Assembly: GCA_032718475.1 (NCBI GenBank)
Contig: JAUCBJ010006218.1
Coordinates: 124,001-188,000 of the forward strand
DNA from: Nemertoderma westbladi
Taxonomy: Eukaryota > Xenacoelomorpha > Nemertodermatida > Nemertodermatidae
Length of the DNA: 64,000 nt
Direction of reading: 5' to 3'
Shown: positions 51,420 through 64,000 of the stretch, piece after piece
Position numbering within the stretch: position 1 is the first letter of the stretch
How the letters are laid out: each line of letters begins with the position of its first letter
Translations under genes and position numbers: made by a program
The notes under the pieces: generated by a model
The model's database searches: none
The model's input: the letters and a program-made list of their open reading frames with translations, nothing else
Told to the model about the DNA's origin: nothing

Positions 51420-54400
51420 TTATCGTACAGTAGGCCCCATATCGTACAGTAGGCTCCATATCGTACAGTAGGCTCCATATCGTACAGTAGGCCCCATATC
51501 GTACAGTAGGCTCCATATCGTACAGTAGGCCCCATATCGTACAGTAGGCTCCATATCGTACAGTAGGCCCCATATCGTACAGTAGGCCCCATATCGTACA
51601 GTAGGCTCCATATCGTACAGTAGGCCCCATATCGTACAGTAGGCTCCATATCGTACAGTAGGCTCCATATCGTACAGTAGGCCCCATATCGTACAGTAGG
51701 CTCCATATCGTACAGTAGGCCCCATATCGTACAGTAGGCTCCATATCGTACAGTAGGCTCCATATCGTACAGTAGGCCCCATATCGTACAGTAGGCTCCA
51801 TATCGTACAGTAGGCCCCATATCGTACAGTAGGCTCCATATCGTACAGTAGGCTCCATATCGTACAGTAGGCTCCATATCGTACAGTAGACTCCATATCG
51901 TACAGTAGGCCCCATATCGTACAGTAGGCTCCATATCGTACAGTAGGCCCCATATCATACAGTAGGCTCCATATCGTACAGTAGGTTCCATATCGTACAG
52001 TAGGTTCCATATCGTACAGTAGGCTCCATATCGTACAGTAGGCTCCATATCGTACAGTAGGCTCCATATCGTACAGTAGGCTCCATATCGTACAGTAGGC
52101 TCCTTATCGTACAGTAGGCTCCATATCGTACAGTAGGCCCCATATCGTACAGTAGGCTCCATATCGTACAGTAGGCCCCATATCGTACAGTAGGCTCCAT
52201 ATCGTACAGTAGGCTCCATATCGTACAGTAGACTCCATATCGTACAGTAGGCTCCATATCGTACAGTAGGCTCCATATCGTACAGTAGGTTCCATATCGT
52301 ACAGTAGGCCCCATATCGTACAGTAGGCCCCATATCGTACAGTAGGCCCCATATCGTACAGTAGGCCCCATATCGTACAGTAGGCCCCATATCGTACAGT
52401 AGGCCCCATATCGTACAGTAGGCCCCATATCGTACAGTAGGCTCCATATCGTACAGTAGGCTCCATATCGTACAGTAGGTTCCATATCGTACAGTAGGTT
52501 CCATATCGTACAGTAGGCTCCATATCGTACAGTAGGTTCCATATCGTACAGTAGTCCCCATATCGTACAGTAGGCCCCATATCGTACAGTAGGTTCCATA
52601 TCGTACAGTAGGCCCCATATCGTACAGTAGGCTCCATATCGTACAGTAGGCTCCATATCGTACAGTAGGCTCCATATCGTACAGTAGGCCCCATATCGTA
52701 CAGTAGGCTCCATATCGTACAGTAGGTTCCATATCGTACAGTAGGCCCCATATCGTACAGTAGGCTCCATATCGTACAGTAGGCCCCATATCGTACAGTA
52801 GGTTCCATATCGTACAGTAGGCCCCATGTCGTACAGTAGGCTCCATATCGTACAGTAGGCTCCATATCGTACAGTAGGCTCCATATCGTACAGTAGGCTC
52901 CATATCGTACAGTAGGCTCCATATCGTACAGTAGGCCCCATATCGTACAGTAGGCCCCATATCGTACAGTAGGCTCCATATCGTACAGTAGACTCCATAT
53001 CGTACAGTAGGCTCCATATCGTACAGTAGGCTCCATATCGTACAGTAGGTTCCATATCGTACAGTAGGCCCCATATCGTACAGTAGGCTCCATATCGTAC
53101 AGTAGGTTCCATATCGTACAGTAGGCTCCATATCGTACAGTAGGTTCCATATCGTACAGTAGGCTCCATATCGTACAGTAGGTTCCATATCGTACAGTAG
53201 TCCCCATATCGTACAGTAGGCCCCATATCGTACAGTAGGTTCCATATCGTACAGTAGGCCCCATATCGTACAGTAGGCTCCATATCGTACAGTAGGCTCC
53301 ATATCGTACAGTAGGCTCCATATCGTACAGTAGGCTCCATATCGTACAGTAGGCTCCATATCGTACAGTAGGCCCCATATCGTACAGTAGGCCCCATATC
53401 GTACAGTAGGCTCCATATCGTACAGTAGGCCCCATATCGTACAGTAGGCTCCATATCGTACAGTAGGTTCCATATCGTACAGTAGGCCCCATATCGTACA
53501 GTAGGCTCCATATCGTACAGTAGGCCCCATATCGTACAGTAGGTTCCATATCGTACAGTAGGCCCCATATCGTACAGTAGGCTCCATATCGTACAGTAGG
53601 CTCCATATCGTACAGTAGGCTCCATATCGTACAGTAGGCTCCATATCGTACAGTAGGCTCCATATCGTACAGTAGGCTCCATATCGTACAGTAGGCCCCA
53701 TATCGTACAGTAGGCTCCATATCGTACAGTAGGCTCCATATCGTACAGTAGGCTCCATATCGTACAGTAGGCCCCATATCGTACAGTAGGCTCCATATCG
53801 TACAGTAGGTTCCATATCGTACAGTAGGCCCCATATCGTACAGTAGGCTCCATATCGTACAGTAGGCCCCATATCGTACAGTAGGTTCCATATCGTACAG
53901 TAGGCCCCATGTCGTACAGTAGGCTCCATATCGTACAGTAGGCTCCATATCGTACAGTAGGCTCCATATCGTACAGTAGGCTCCATATCGTACAGTAGGC
54001 TCCATATCGTACAGTAGGCCCCATATCGTACAGTAGGCCCCATATCGTACAGTAGGCTCCATATCGTACAGTAGACTCCATATCGTACAGTAGGCTCCAT
54101 ATCGTACAGTAGGCTCCATATCGTACAGTAGGTTCCATATCGTACAGTAGGCCCCATATCGTACAGTAGGCCCCATATCGTACAGTAGGCCCCATATCGT
54201 ACAGTAGGCCCCATATCGTACAGTAGGCCCCATATCGTACAGTAGGCCCCATATCGTACAGTAGGCCCCATATCGTACAGTAGGCCCCATATCGTACAGT
54301 AGGCTCCATATCGTACAGTAGGCCCCATATCGTACAGTAGGCTCCATATCGTACAGTAGGCTCCATATCGTACAGTAGGCTCCATATCGTACAGTAGGCT

Positions 54401-55453
54401 CCATATCGTACAGTAGGCTCCTTATCGTACAGTAGGCTCCATATCGTACAGTAGGCCCCATATCGTACAGTAGGCTCCATATCGTACAGTAGGCCCCATA
54501 TCGTACAGTAGGCTCCATATCGTACAGTAGGCTCCATATCGTACAGTAGACTCCATATCGTACAGTAGGCTCCATATCGTACAGTAGGCTCCATATCGTA
54601 CAGTAGGTTCCATATCGTACAGTAGGCCCCATATCGTACAGTAGGCCCCATATCGTACAGTAGGCCCCATATCGTACAGTAGGCCCCATATCGTACAGTA
54701 GGCCCCATATCGTACAGTAGGCCCCATATCGTACAGTAGGCCCCATATCGTACAGTAGGCCCCATATCGTACGGTAGGCTCCATATCGTACAGTAGGTTC
54801 CATATCGTACAGTAGGCCCCATATCGTACAGTAGGCTCCATATCGTACAGTAGGCCCCATATCGTACAGTAGGTTCCATATCGTACAGTAGGCCCCATAT
54901 CGTACAGTAGGCTCCATATCGTACAGTAGGCTCCATATCGTACAGTAGGCTCCATATCGTACAGTAGGCTCCATATCGTACAGTAGGCTCCATATCGTAC
55001 AGTAGGCCCCATATCGTACAGTAGGCCCCATATCGTACAGTAGGCTCCATATCGTACAGTAGGCCCCATATCGTACAGTAGGCTCCATATCGTACAGTAG
55101 GTTCCATATCGTACAGTAGGCCCCATATCGTACAGTAGGCTCCATATCGTACAGTAGGCTCCATATCGTACAGTAGGCTCCATATCGTACAGTAGGCTCC
55201 ATATCGTACAGTAGGCTCCATATCGTACAGTAGGCTCCATATCGTACAGTAGGCCCCATATCGTACAGTAGGCCCCATATCGTACAGTAGGCTCCATATC
55301 GTACAGTAGGCCCCATATCGTACAGTAGGCTCCATATCGTACAGTAGGTTCCATATCGTACAGTAGGCTCCATATCGTACAGTAGGTTCCATATCGTACA
55401 GTAGTCCGCATATCGTACAGTAGGCCCCATATCGTACAGTAGGCCCCATATCA
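51420..55453. repeat. 19-bp array, about 212 copies
   Basis: Unit TATCGTACAGTAGGCTCCA, with CC, CT or TT at the GG-xx-CCA position and rarer GA/GT forms. Rare variants recur at fixed distances: CTCCTTATCG at 52100 and 54418 (2318 bp, 122 units), and CCCATGTCG at 52828 and 53911 (1083 bp, 57 units). Ends 24 bp before the exon F acceptor. Confidence 0.97.
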
Positions 55454-55476
55454 TAACATATATTTTATATTTATAG

Positions 55477-55592
55477 AAAATCACCAAACCCAAACTCAAT
55501 ACGACGACGCCCTTCTCATTAAACTATTCGCTTTCACTTTCGTCAACGTTTACAGCTCTCTGTTCTATATCGCATTCTTCAGAAACGAAGAT
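55477..55592 (+). CDS. Anoctamin exon F
   Basis: Acceptor TTATATTTATAG, donor GAAGAT/GTTAGT. Two bases plus 38 codons. Encodes NHQTQTQYDDALLIKLFAFTFVNVYSSLFYIAFFRNED, the loop and next membrane helix of the family (E-NH-x-T-x-x-Y-DD, then FxFVNxYxSLFYIAFF). The acceptor follows directly on the 19-bp array. Confidence 0.94.
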
Positions 55593-55875
55593 GTTAGTTG
55601 TCTTAATTTAATTTGCTTTTTATTTTCCCTCCCATTTGGTTATCAAACATATTTATGATATAATTAATTTATTTTTATATTTTGTTTGGTAACCCTAAAT
55701 TATATTTGTTTAACAATAAAAAAAACAATAATAATTTTATATTAACACGTTTTAAACAAACCTGGAGATATTTTAATTTTTTTAATAATTTTATAATAAA
55801 ACCTCCGCCATTCTGAATATCACACGCTGCTCTGTCTATTCTTATGGCAACCATTTGAAACTTTTGTCGTCCACT
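55593..55875. other. Start of the intron after exon F
   Basis: AT-rich, no gene. It leads into the 28-bp array. Confidence 0.7.
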
Positions 55876-58800
55876 AACATCGTGCTACTTTACTTACCTC
55901 GGTACCCAATAACATCGTGCTACTTTACTTACCTCAGTAACATCGTGCTACTTTACTTACCTCGGTACCATCGTGCTACTTTACTTACCTCGGTACCATC
56001 GTGCTACTTTACTTACCTCGGTACCATCGTGCTACTTTACTTACCTCGGTAACATCGTGCTACTTTACTTACCTCGGTAACATCGTGCTACTTTACTTAC
56101 CTCGGTAACATCGTGCTACTTTACTTACCTCGGTAACATCGTGCTACTTTACTTACCTCGGTACCATCGTGCTACTTTACTTACCTCGGTAACATCGTGC
56201 TACTTTACTTACCTCGGTAACATCGTGCTACTTTACTTACCTCGGTAACATCGTGCTACTTTACTTACCTCAGTAACATCGTGCTACTTTACTTACCTCG
56301 GTACCATTGTGCTACTTTACTTACCTCGGTACCATCGTGCTACTTTACTTACCTCGGTACCATCGTGCTACTTTACTTACCTCGGTAACATCGTGCTACT
56401 TTACTTACCTCGGTAACATCGTGCTACTTTACTTACCTCGGTAACATCGTGCTACTTTACTTACCTCGGTACCATCGTGCTACTTTACTTACCTCGGTAA
56501 CATCGTGCTACTTTACTTACCTCGGTACCATCGTGCTACTTTACTTACCTCGGTAACATCGTGCTACTTTACTTACCTCGGTAACATCGTACTACTTTAC
56601 TTACCTCGGTACCCAATAACATCGTGCTACTTTACTTACCTTGGTACCATTGTGCTACTTTACTTACCTCGGTACCATCGTGCTACTTTACTTACCTCGG
56701 TACCATCGTGCTACTTTACTTACCTCGGTACCATCGTGCTACTTTACTTACCTCGGTACCATCGTGCTACTTTACTTACCTCGGTACCCAATAACATCGT
56801 GCTACTTTACTTACCTCAGTAACATCGTGCTACTTTACTTACCTCAGTAACATCGTGCTACTTTACTTACCTCGGTACCATCGTGCTACTTTACTTACCT
56901 CGGTACCATCGTGCTACTTTACTTACCTCGGTAACATCGTGCTACTTTACTTACCTCGGTACCATCGTGCTACTTTACTTACCTCGGTACCATCGTGCTA
57001 CTTTACTTACCTCGGTACCATTGTGCTACTTTACTTACCTCGGTACCATCGTGCTACTTTACTTACCTCGGTAACATCGTGCTACTTTACTTACCTCGGT
57101 ACCCAATAACATCGTGCTACTTTACTTACCTCAGTAACATCGTGCTACTTTACTTACCTCGGTAACATCGTGCTACTTTACTTACCTCGGTAACATCGTG
57201 CTACTTTACTTACCTTGGTACCATTGTGCTACTTTACTTACCTCGGTACCATTGTGCTACTTTACTTACCTCGGTACCATCGTGCTACTTTACTTACCTC
57301 GGTACCATCGTGCTACTTTACTTACCTCGGTACCATCGTGCTACTTTACTTACCTCGGTACCATCGTGCTACTTTACTTACCTCGGTACCATCGTGCTAC
57401 TTTACTTACCTCGGTACCATCGTGCTACTTTACTTACCTCGGTAACATCGTGCTACTTTACTTACCTCGGTACCCAATAACATCGTGCTACTTTACTTAC
57501 CTCGGTAACATCGTGCTACTTTACTTACCTCGGTAACATCGTGCTACTTTACTTACCTCGGTACCATCGTGCTACTTTACTTACCTCGGTAACATCGTGC
57601 TACTTTACTTACCTCGGTACCATCGTGCTACTTTACTTACCTCGGTACCATCGTGCTACTTTACTTACCTCGGTAACATCGTGCTACTTTACTTACCTCG
57701 GTACCCAATAACATCGTGCTACTTTACTTACCTCAGTAACATCGTGCTACTTTACTTACCTCGGTAACATCGTGCTACTTTACTTACCTCGGTAACATCG
57801 TGCTACTTTACTTACCTCGGTACCATCGTGCTACTTTACTTACCTCGGTACCATCGTGCTACTTTACTTACCTCGGTAACATCGTGCTACTTTACTTACC
57901 TCGGTACCCAATACATCGTGCTACTTTACTTACCTCGGTACCATCGTGCTACTTTACTTACCTCGGTACCATCGTGCTACTTTACTTACCTCGGTAACAT
58001 CGTGCTACTTTACTTACCTCGGTACCCAATACATCGTGCTACTTTACTTACCTCGGTAACATCGTGCTACTTTACTTACCTCGGTAACATCGTGCTACTT
58101 TACTTACCTCGGTAACATCGTGCTACTTTACTTACCTCGGTAACATCGTGCTACTTTACTTACCTCGGTAACATCGTGCTACTTTACTTACCTCGGTACC
58201 ATCGTGCTACTTTACTTACCTCGGTAACATCGTGCTACTTTACTTACCTCGGTAACATCGTGCTACTTTACTTACCTCGGTAACATCGTGCTACTTTACT
58301 TACCTCGGTAACATCGTGCTACTTTACTTACCTCGGTAACATCGTGCTACTTTACTTACCTCGGTAACATCGTGCTACTTTACTTACCTCGGTAACATCG
58401 TGCTACTTTACTTACCTCGGTAACATCGTGCTACTTTACTTACCTCGGTACCATCGTGCTACTTTACTTACCTCGGTACCATCGTGCTACTTTACTTACC
58501 TCGGTACCATCGTGCTACTTTACTTACCTCGGTAACATCGTGCTACTTTACTTACCTCGGTAACATCGTGCTACTTTACTTACCTCGGTAACATCGTGCT
58601 ACTTTACTTACCTCGGTACCATCGTGCTACTTTACTTACCTCGGTAACATCGTGCTACTTTACTTACCTCGGTACCATCGTGCTACTTTACTTACCTCGG
58701 TACACATCGTGCTACTTTACTTACCTCGGTAACATCGTGCTACTTTACTTACCTCGGTACCATCGTGCTACTTTACTTACCTCGGTACCATCGTGCTACT

Positions 58801-61800
58801 TTACTTACCTCGGTACCATCGTGCTACTTTACTTACCTCGGTACCATCGTGCTACTTTACTTACCTCGGTAACATCGTGCTACTTTACTTACCTCGGTAC
58901 CATCGTGCTACTTTACTTACCTCGGTACCATCGTGCTACTTTACTTACCTCGGTAACATCGTGCTACTTTACTTACCTCGGTAACATCGTGCTACTTTAC
59001 TTACCTCGGTACCATCGTGCTACTTTACTTACCTCGGTACCATCGTGCTACTTTACTTACCTCGGTACCATCGTGCTACTTTACTTACCTCGGTAACATC
59101 GTGCTACTTTACTTACCTCGGTAACATCGTGCTACTTTACTTACCTCGGTACCATCGTGCTACTTTACTTACCTCGGTACCATCGTGCTACTTTACTTAC
59201 CTCGGTACCATCGTGCTACTTTACTTACCTCGGTACCATCGTGCTACTTTACTTACCTCGGTACCATCGTGCTACTTTACTTACCTCGGTAACATCGTGC
59301 TACTTTACTTACCTCGGTAACATCGTGCTACTTTACTTACCTCGGTACCATCGTGCTACTTTACTTACCTCGGTACCATCGTGCTACTTTACTTACCTCG
59401 GTACCATCGTGCTACTTTACTTACCTCGGTAACATCGTGCTACTTTACTTACCTCGGTACCATCGTGCTACTTTACTTACCTCGGTACCATCGTGCTACT
59501 TTACTTACCTCGGTAACATCGTGCTACTTTACTTACCTCGGTACCATCGTGCTACTTTACTTACCTCGGTACCATCGTGCTACTTTACTTACCTCGGTAA
59601 CATCGTGCTACTTTACTTACCTCGGTACCATCGTGCTACTTTACTTACCTCGGTACCATCGTGCTACTTTACTTACCTCGGTAACATCGTGCTACTTTAC
59701 TTACCTCGGTACACATCGTGCTACTTTACTTACCTCGGTACCATCGTGCTACTTTACTTACCTCGGTAACATCGTGCTACTTTACTTACCTCGGTAACAT
59801 CGTGCTACTTTACTTACCTCGGTACCATCGTGCTACTTTACTTACCTCGGTAACATCGTGCTACTTTACTTACCTCGGTAACATCGTGCTACTTTACTTA
59901 CCTCGGTAACATCGTGCTACTTTACTTACCTCGGTAACATCGTGCTACTTTACTTACCTCGGTACCATCGTGCTACTTTACTTACCTCGGTACCATCGTG
60001 CTACTTTACTTACCTCGGTAACATCGTGCTACTTTACTTACCTCGGTAACATCGTGCTACTTTACTTACCTCGGTAACATCGTGCTACTTTACTTACCTC
60101 GGTAACATCGTGCTACTTTACTTACCTCGGTACCATCGTGCTACTTTACTTACCTCGGTAACATCGTGCTACTTTACTTACCTCGGTACCATCGTGCTAC
60201 TTTACTTACCTCGGTACCATCGTGCTACTTTACTTACCTCGGTAACATCGTGCTACTTTACTTACCTCGGTACACATCGTGCTACTTTACTTACCTCGGT
60301 AACATCGTGCTACTTTACTTACCTCGGTACCATCGTGCTACTTTACTTACCTCGGTAACATCGTGCTACTTTACTTACCTCGGTAACATCGTGCTACTTT
60401 ACTTACCTCGGTACCATCGTGCTACTTTACTTACCTCGGTACCATCGTGCTACTTTACTTACCTCGGTAACATCGTGCTACTTTACTTACCTCGGTAACA
60501 TCGTGCTACTTTACTTACCTCGGTACACATCGTGCTACTTTACTTACCTCGGTAACATCGTGCTACTTTACTTACCTCGGTACACATCGTGCTACTTTAC
60601 TTACCTCGGTACCATCGTGCTACTTTACTTACCTCGGTACCATCGTGCTACTTTACTTACCTCGGTACCATCGTGCTACTTTACTTACCTCGGTACCATC
60701 GTGCTACTTTACTTACCTCGGTACCATCGTGCTACTTTACTTACCTCGGTACCATCGTGCTACTTTACTTACCTCGGTAACATCGTGCTACTTTACTTAC
60801 CTCGGTAACATCGTGCTACTTTACTTACCTCGGTACCATCGTGCTACTTTACTTACCTCGGTAACATCGTGCTACTTTACTTACCTCGGTAACATCGTGC
60901 TACTTTACTTACCTCGGTACCATCGTGCTACTTTACTTACCTCGGTACCATCGTGCTACTTTACTTACCTCGGTACCATCGTGCTACTTTACTTACCTCG
61001 GTACCATCGTGCTACTTTACTTACCTCGGTAACATCGTGCTACTTTACTTACCTCGGTACCATCGTGCTACTTTACTTACCTCGGTAACATCGTGCTACT
61101 TTACTTACCTCGGTAACATCGTGCTACTTTACTTACCTCGGTACCATCGTGCTACTTTACTTACCTCGGTACCATCGTGCTACTTTACTTACCTCGGTAA
61201 CATCGTGCTACTTTACTTACCTCGGTACCATCGTGCTACTTTACTTACCTCGGTAACATCGTGCTACTTTACTTACCTCGGTAACATCGTGCTACTTTAC
61301 TTACCTCGGTACCATCGTGCTACTTTACTTACCTCGGTAACATCGTGCTACTTTACTTACCTCGGTACCATCGTGCTACTTTACTTACCTCGGTACCATC
61401 GTGCTACTTTACTTACCTCGGTAACATCGTGCTACTTTACTTACCTCGGTAACATCGTGCTACTTTACTTACCTCGGTAACATCGTGCTACTTTACTTAC
61501 CTCGGTAACATCGTGCTACTTTACTTACCTCGGTACCATCGTGCTACTTTACTTACCTCGGTAACATCGTGCTACTTTACTTACCTCGGTACCATCGTGC
61601 TACTTTACTTACCTCGGTACCATCGTGCTACTTTACTTACCTCGGTAACATCGTGCTACTTTACTTACCTCGGTACCATCGTGCTACTTTACTTACCTCG
61701 GTACCATCGTGCTACTTTACTTACCTCGGTACCATCGTGCTACTTTACTTACCTCGGTACCATCGTGCTACTTTACTTACCTCGGTAACATCGTGCTACT

Positions 61801-64000
61801 TTACTTACCTCGGTACCATCGTGCTACTTTACTTACCTCGGTACCATCGTGCTACTTTACTTACCTCGGTAACATCGTGCTACTTTACTTACCTCGGTAC
61901 CATCGTGCTACTTTACTTACCTCGGTAACATCGTGCTACTTTACTTACCTCGGTAACATCGTGCTACTTTACTTACCTCGGTACCATCGTGCTACTTTAC
62001 TTACCTCGGTAACATCGTGCTACTTTACTTACCTCGGTAACATCGTGCTACTTTACTTACCTCGGTAACATCGTGCTACTTTACTTACCTCGGTACCATC
62101 GTGCTACTTTACTTACCTCGGTAACATCGTGCTACTTTACTTACCTCGGTAACATCGTGCTACTTTACTTACCTCGGTAACATCGTGCTACTTTACTTAC
62201 CTCGGTAACATCGTGCTACTTTACTTACCTCGGTAACATCGTGCTACTTTACTTACCTCGGTAACATCGTGCTACTTTACTTACCTCGGTAACATCGTGC
62301 TACTTTACTTACCTCGGTAACATCGTGCTACTTTACTTACCTCGGTAACATCGTGCTACTTTACTTACCTCGGTACCATCGTGCTACTTTACTTACCTCG
62401 GTAACATCGTGCTACTTTACTTACCTCGGTAACATCGTGCTACTTTACTTACCTCGGTAACATCGTGCTACTTTACTTACCTCGGTAACATCGTGCTACT
62501 TTACTTACCTCGGTAACATCGTGCTACTTTACTTACCTCGGTAACATCGTGCTACTTTACTTACCTCGGTAACATCGTGCTACTTTACTTACCTCGGTAC
62601 CATCGTGCTACTTTACTTACCTCGGTAACATCGTGCTACTTTACTTACCTCGGTAACATCGTGCTACTTTACTTACCTCGGTACCATCGTGCTACTTTAC
62701 TTACCTCGGTACCATCGTGCTACTTTACTTACCTCGGTAACATCGTGCTACTTTACTTACCTCGGTACCATCGTGCTACTTTACTTACCTCGGTAACATC
62801 GTGCTACTTTACTTACCTCGGTACCATCGTGCTACTTTACTTACCTCGGTAACATCGTGCTACTTTACTTACCTCGGTACCATCGTGCTACTTTACTTAC
62901 CTCGGTACCATCGTGCTACTTTACTTACCTCGGTACCATCGTGCTACTTTACTTACCTCGGTACCATCGTGCTACTTTACTTACCTCGGTAACATCGTGC
63001 TACTTTACTTACCTCGGTACCATCGTGCTACTTTACTTACCTCGGTACCATCGTGCTACTTTACTTACCTCGGTACCATCGTGCTACTTTACTTACCTCG
63101 GTACCATCGTGCTACTTTACTTACCTCGGTACCATCGTGCTACTTTACTTACCTCGGTACCATCGTGCTACTTTACTTACCTCGGTACCATCGTGCTACT
63201 TTACTTACCTCGGTACCATCGTGCTACTTTACTTACCTCGGTACCATCGTGCTACTTTACTTACCTCGGTACCATCGTGCTACTTTACTTACCTCGGTAC
63301 CATCGTGCTACTTTACTTACCTCGGTACCATCGTGCTACTTTACTTACCTCGGTACCATCGTGCTACTTTACTTACCTCGGTACCATCGTGCTACTTTAC
63401 TTACCTCGGTACCATCGTGCTACTTTACTTACCTCGGTACCATCGTGCTACTTTACTTACCTCGGTACCATCGTGCTACTTTACTTACCTCGGTACCATC
63501 GTGCTACTTTACTTACCTCGGTACCATCGTGCTACTTTACTTACCTCGGTACCATCGTGCTACTTTACTTACCTCGGTACCATCGTGCTACTTTACTTAC
63601 CTCGGTACCATCGTGCTACTTTACTTACCTCGGTACCATCGTGCTACTTTACTTACCTCGGTACCATCGTGCTACTTTACTTACCTCGGTACACATCGTG
63701 CTACTTTACTTACCTCGGTACCATCGTGCTACTTTACTTACCTCGGTACCATCGTGCTACTTTACTTACCTCGGTACCATCGTGCTACTTTACTTACCTC
63801 GGTACCATCGTGCTACTTTACTTACCTCGGTACCATCGTGCTACTTTACTTACCTCGGTACCATCGTGCTACTTTACTTACCTCGGTACCATCGTGCTAC
63901 TTTACTTACCTCGGTACCATCGTGCTACTTTACTTACCTCGGTACCATCGTGCTACTTTACTTACCTCGGTACCATCGTGCTACTTTACTTACCTCGGTA
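55876..64000. repeat. 28-bp satellite array, about 290 copies, runs off the window
   Basis: Unit CATCGTGCTACTTTACTTAC followed by CTCGGTAC; the last base is C or A (GGTACC or GGTAAC at the joint). Longer joints (GGTACCCAATAACATC, GGTACACATC) are scattered, mostly left of 58050 for the first kind. From about 63000 on nearly all joints are GGTACC, while 62100-62580 is mostly GGTAAC. No gene; reading frames here are periodic artefacts. Confidence 0.98.

Larger units (their letters stand above)
49961..55476. other. Anoctamin intron E-F
   Basis: 5.5 kb, of which the 19-bp array takes 4 kb. It also has a 34-bp array right after the donor, a 22-bp array, a LINE fragment and AT-rich sequence (50170-50860). 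No exon is expected here because E and F join in phase. Confidence 0.85.
37619..55592 (+). other. Anoctamin (TMEM16) gene, internal portion
   Basis: Seven exon candidates on the plus strand encode successive parts of the anoctamin membrane domain, the family of Ca2+-activated chloride channels and lipid scramblases. All have GT donors and AG acceptors with matching phases: A-B 0, B-C 2, C-D 1, D-E 0, E-F 1. Landmarks are FGEKIAMYFAWQGV (before TM1), FLYG (TM1 end), LWGTIFLELWKR (TM2), EYEDAEPDRPEF and KDPVTG (after TM2), then VIAIIGVIVYRI (TM3) and LTDWENHQTQTQYDD (before TM5). Upstream and downstream exons are outside the window. The calcium-site helices lie further downstream, so channel versus scramblase cannot be judged. 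Paralogue not assigned. Confidence 0.93.

Noticed and set aside
51403-55499. Very long minus-strand frames (up to 1164 codons) of YCTIW/RYGAY-type repeats
   Set aside because: The 19-bp unit has no stop in any minus frame, so all three frames stay open and repeat every 57 nt. They cross an intron of a plus-strand gene and have no start signal or unique domain.
55855-63000. Many plus-strand frames of LLYLPRYHRATLLTSV type
   Set aside because: Same artefact: the 28-bp unit is stop-free in all plus frames; frames break only where joint length changes.

Overview
The window is nuclear DNA of an invertebrate animal. It holds exons of an anoctamin (TMEM16) gene with GT-AG introns, CR1-like and RTE-like LINEs, tRNA-derived SINEs, a BEL/Pao-like LTR element, a full Polinton/Maverick and very large tandem arrays. 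Frequent TAGGCCTA-like words would fit a marine deuterostome, but that is a weak hint. No rRNA, CRISPR or bacterial gene was seen.

Layout. Positions 1-5238 and 31127-about 33000 are minus-strand LINE debris. A CR1/L2-like LINE (3' tail at about 592, 5' end near 31.86 kb) is split in its ORF1 by a Polinton at 5239-31120, with an exact 6-bp target duplication (GGTGGC) and terminal inverted repeats of about 500 bp. The Polinton is in turn split by a minus-strand BEL/Pao-like LTR element at 13262-20358, with a 5-bp duplication (CACTT) and a polypurine tract. The order LINE, then Polinton, then LTR element is therefore fixed by sequence.

The Polinton is about 18.8 kb without the LTR insert and looks nearly intact. 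A rightward group on the left carries a putative accessory protein, a protein-primed DNA polymerase B with all exonuclease and polymerase motifs, an overlapping gene that looks like a two-repeat TATA-binding-protein fold, and a gene broken by the LTR element. A leftward group on the right carries a RING protein, packaging ATPase, small basic and membrane-active-type proteins, chromodomain integrase, two related minor-capsid-like proteins, a basic core-like protein, an F54H12.2-like capsid protein, an adenain-type protease and a conserved unknown. Together these cover replication, capsid building, maturation, packaging and integration, so the element is virus-like.

From 37.6 to 55.6 kb the plus strand carries consecutive anoctamin exons (A, B, C1/C2, D, E, F) whose phases all agree. 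C1 and C2 are diverged duplicates covering the TM1-TM2 outer loop and the start of TM2. Either joins B to D in frame, while using both or neither gives a stop, so they look mutually exclusive. The introns are filled with different tandem arrays: 82 bp (about 55 copies), 52-53 bp (about 14, grown inside a SINE), 49 bp (about 71), 40 bp (17), 34 bp, 22 bp, 19 bp (about 212) and 28 bp (about 290, running off the window). The long reading frames over these arrays are artefacts of repeat units without stops.
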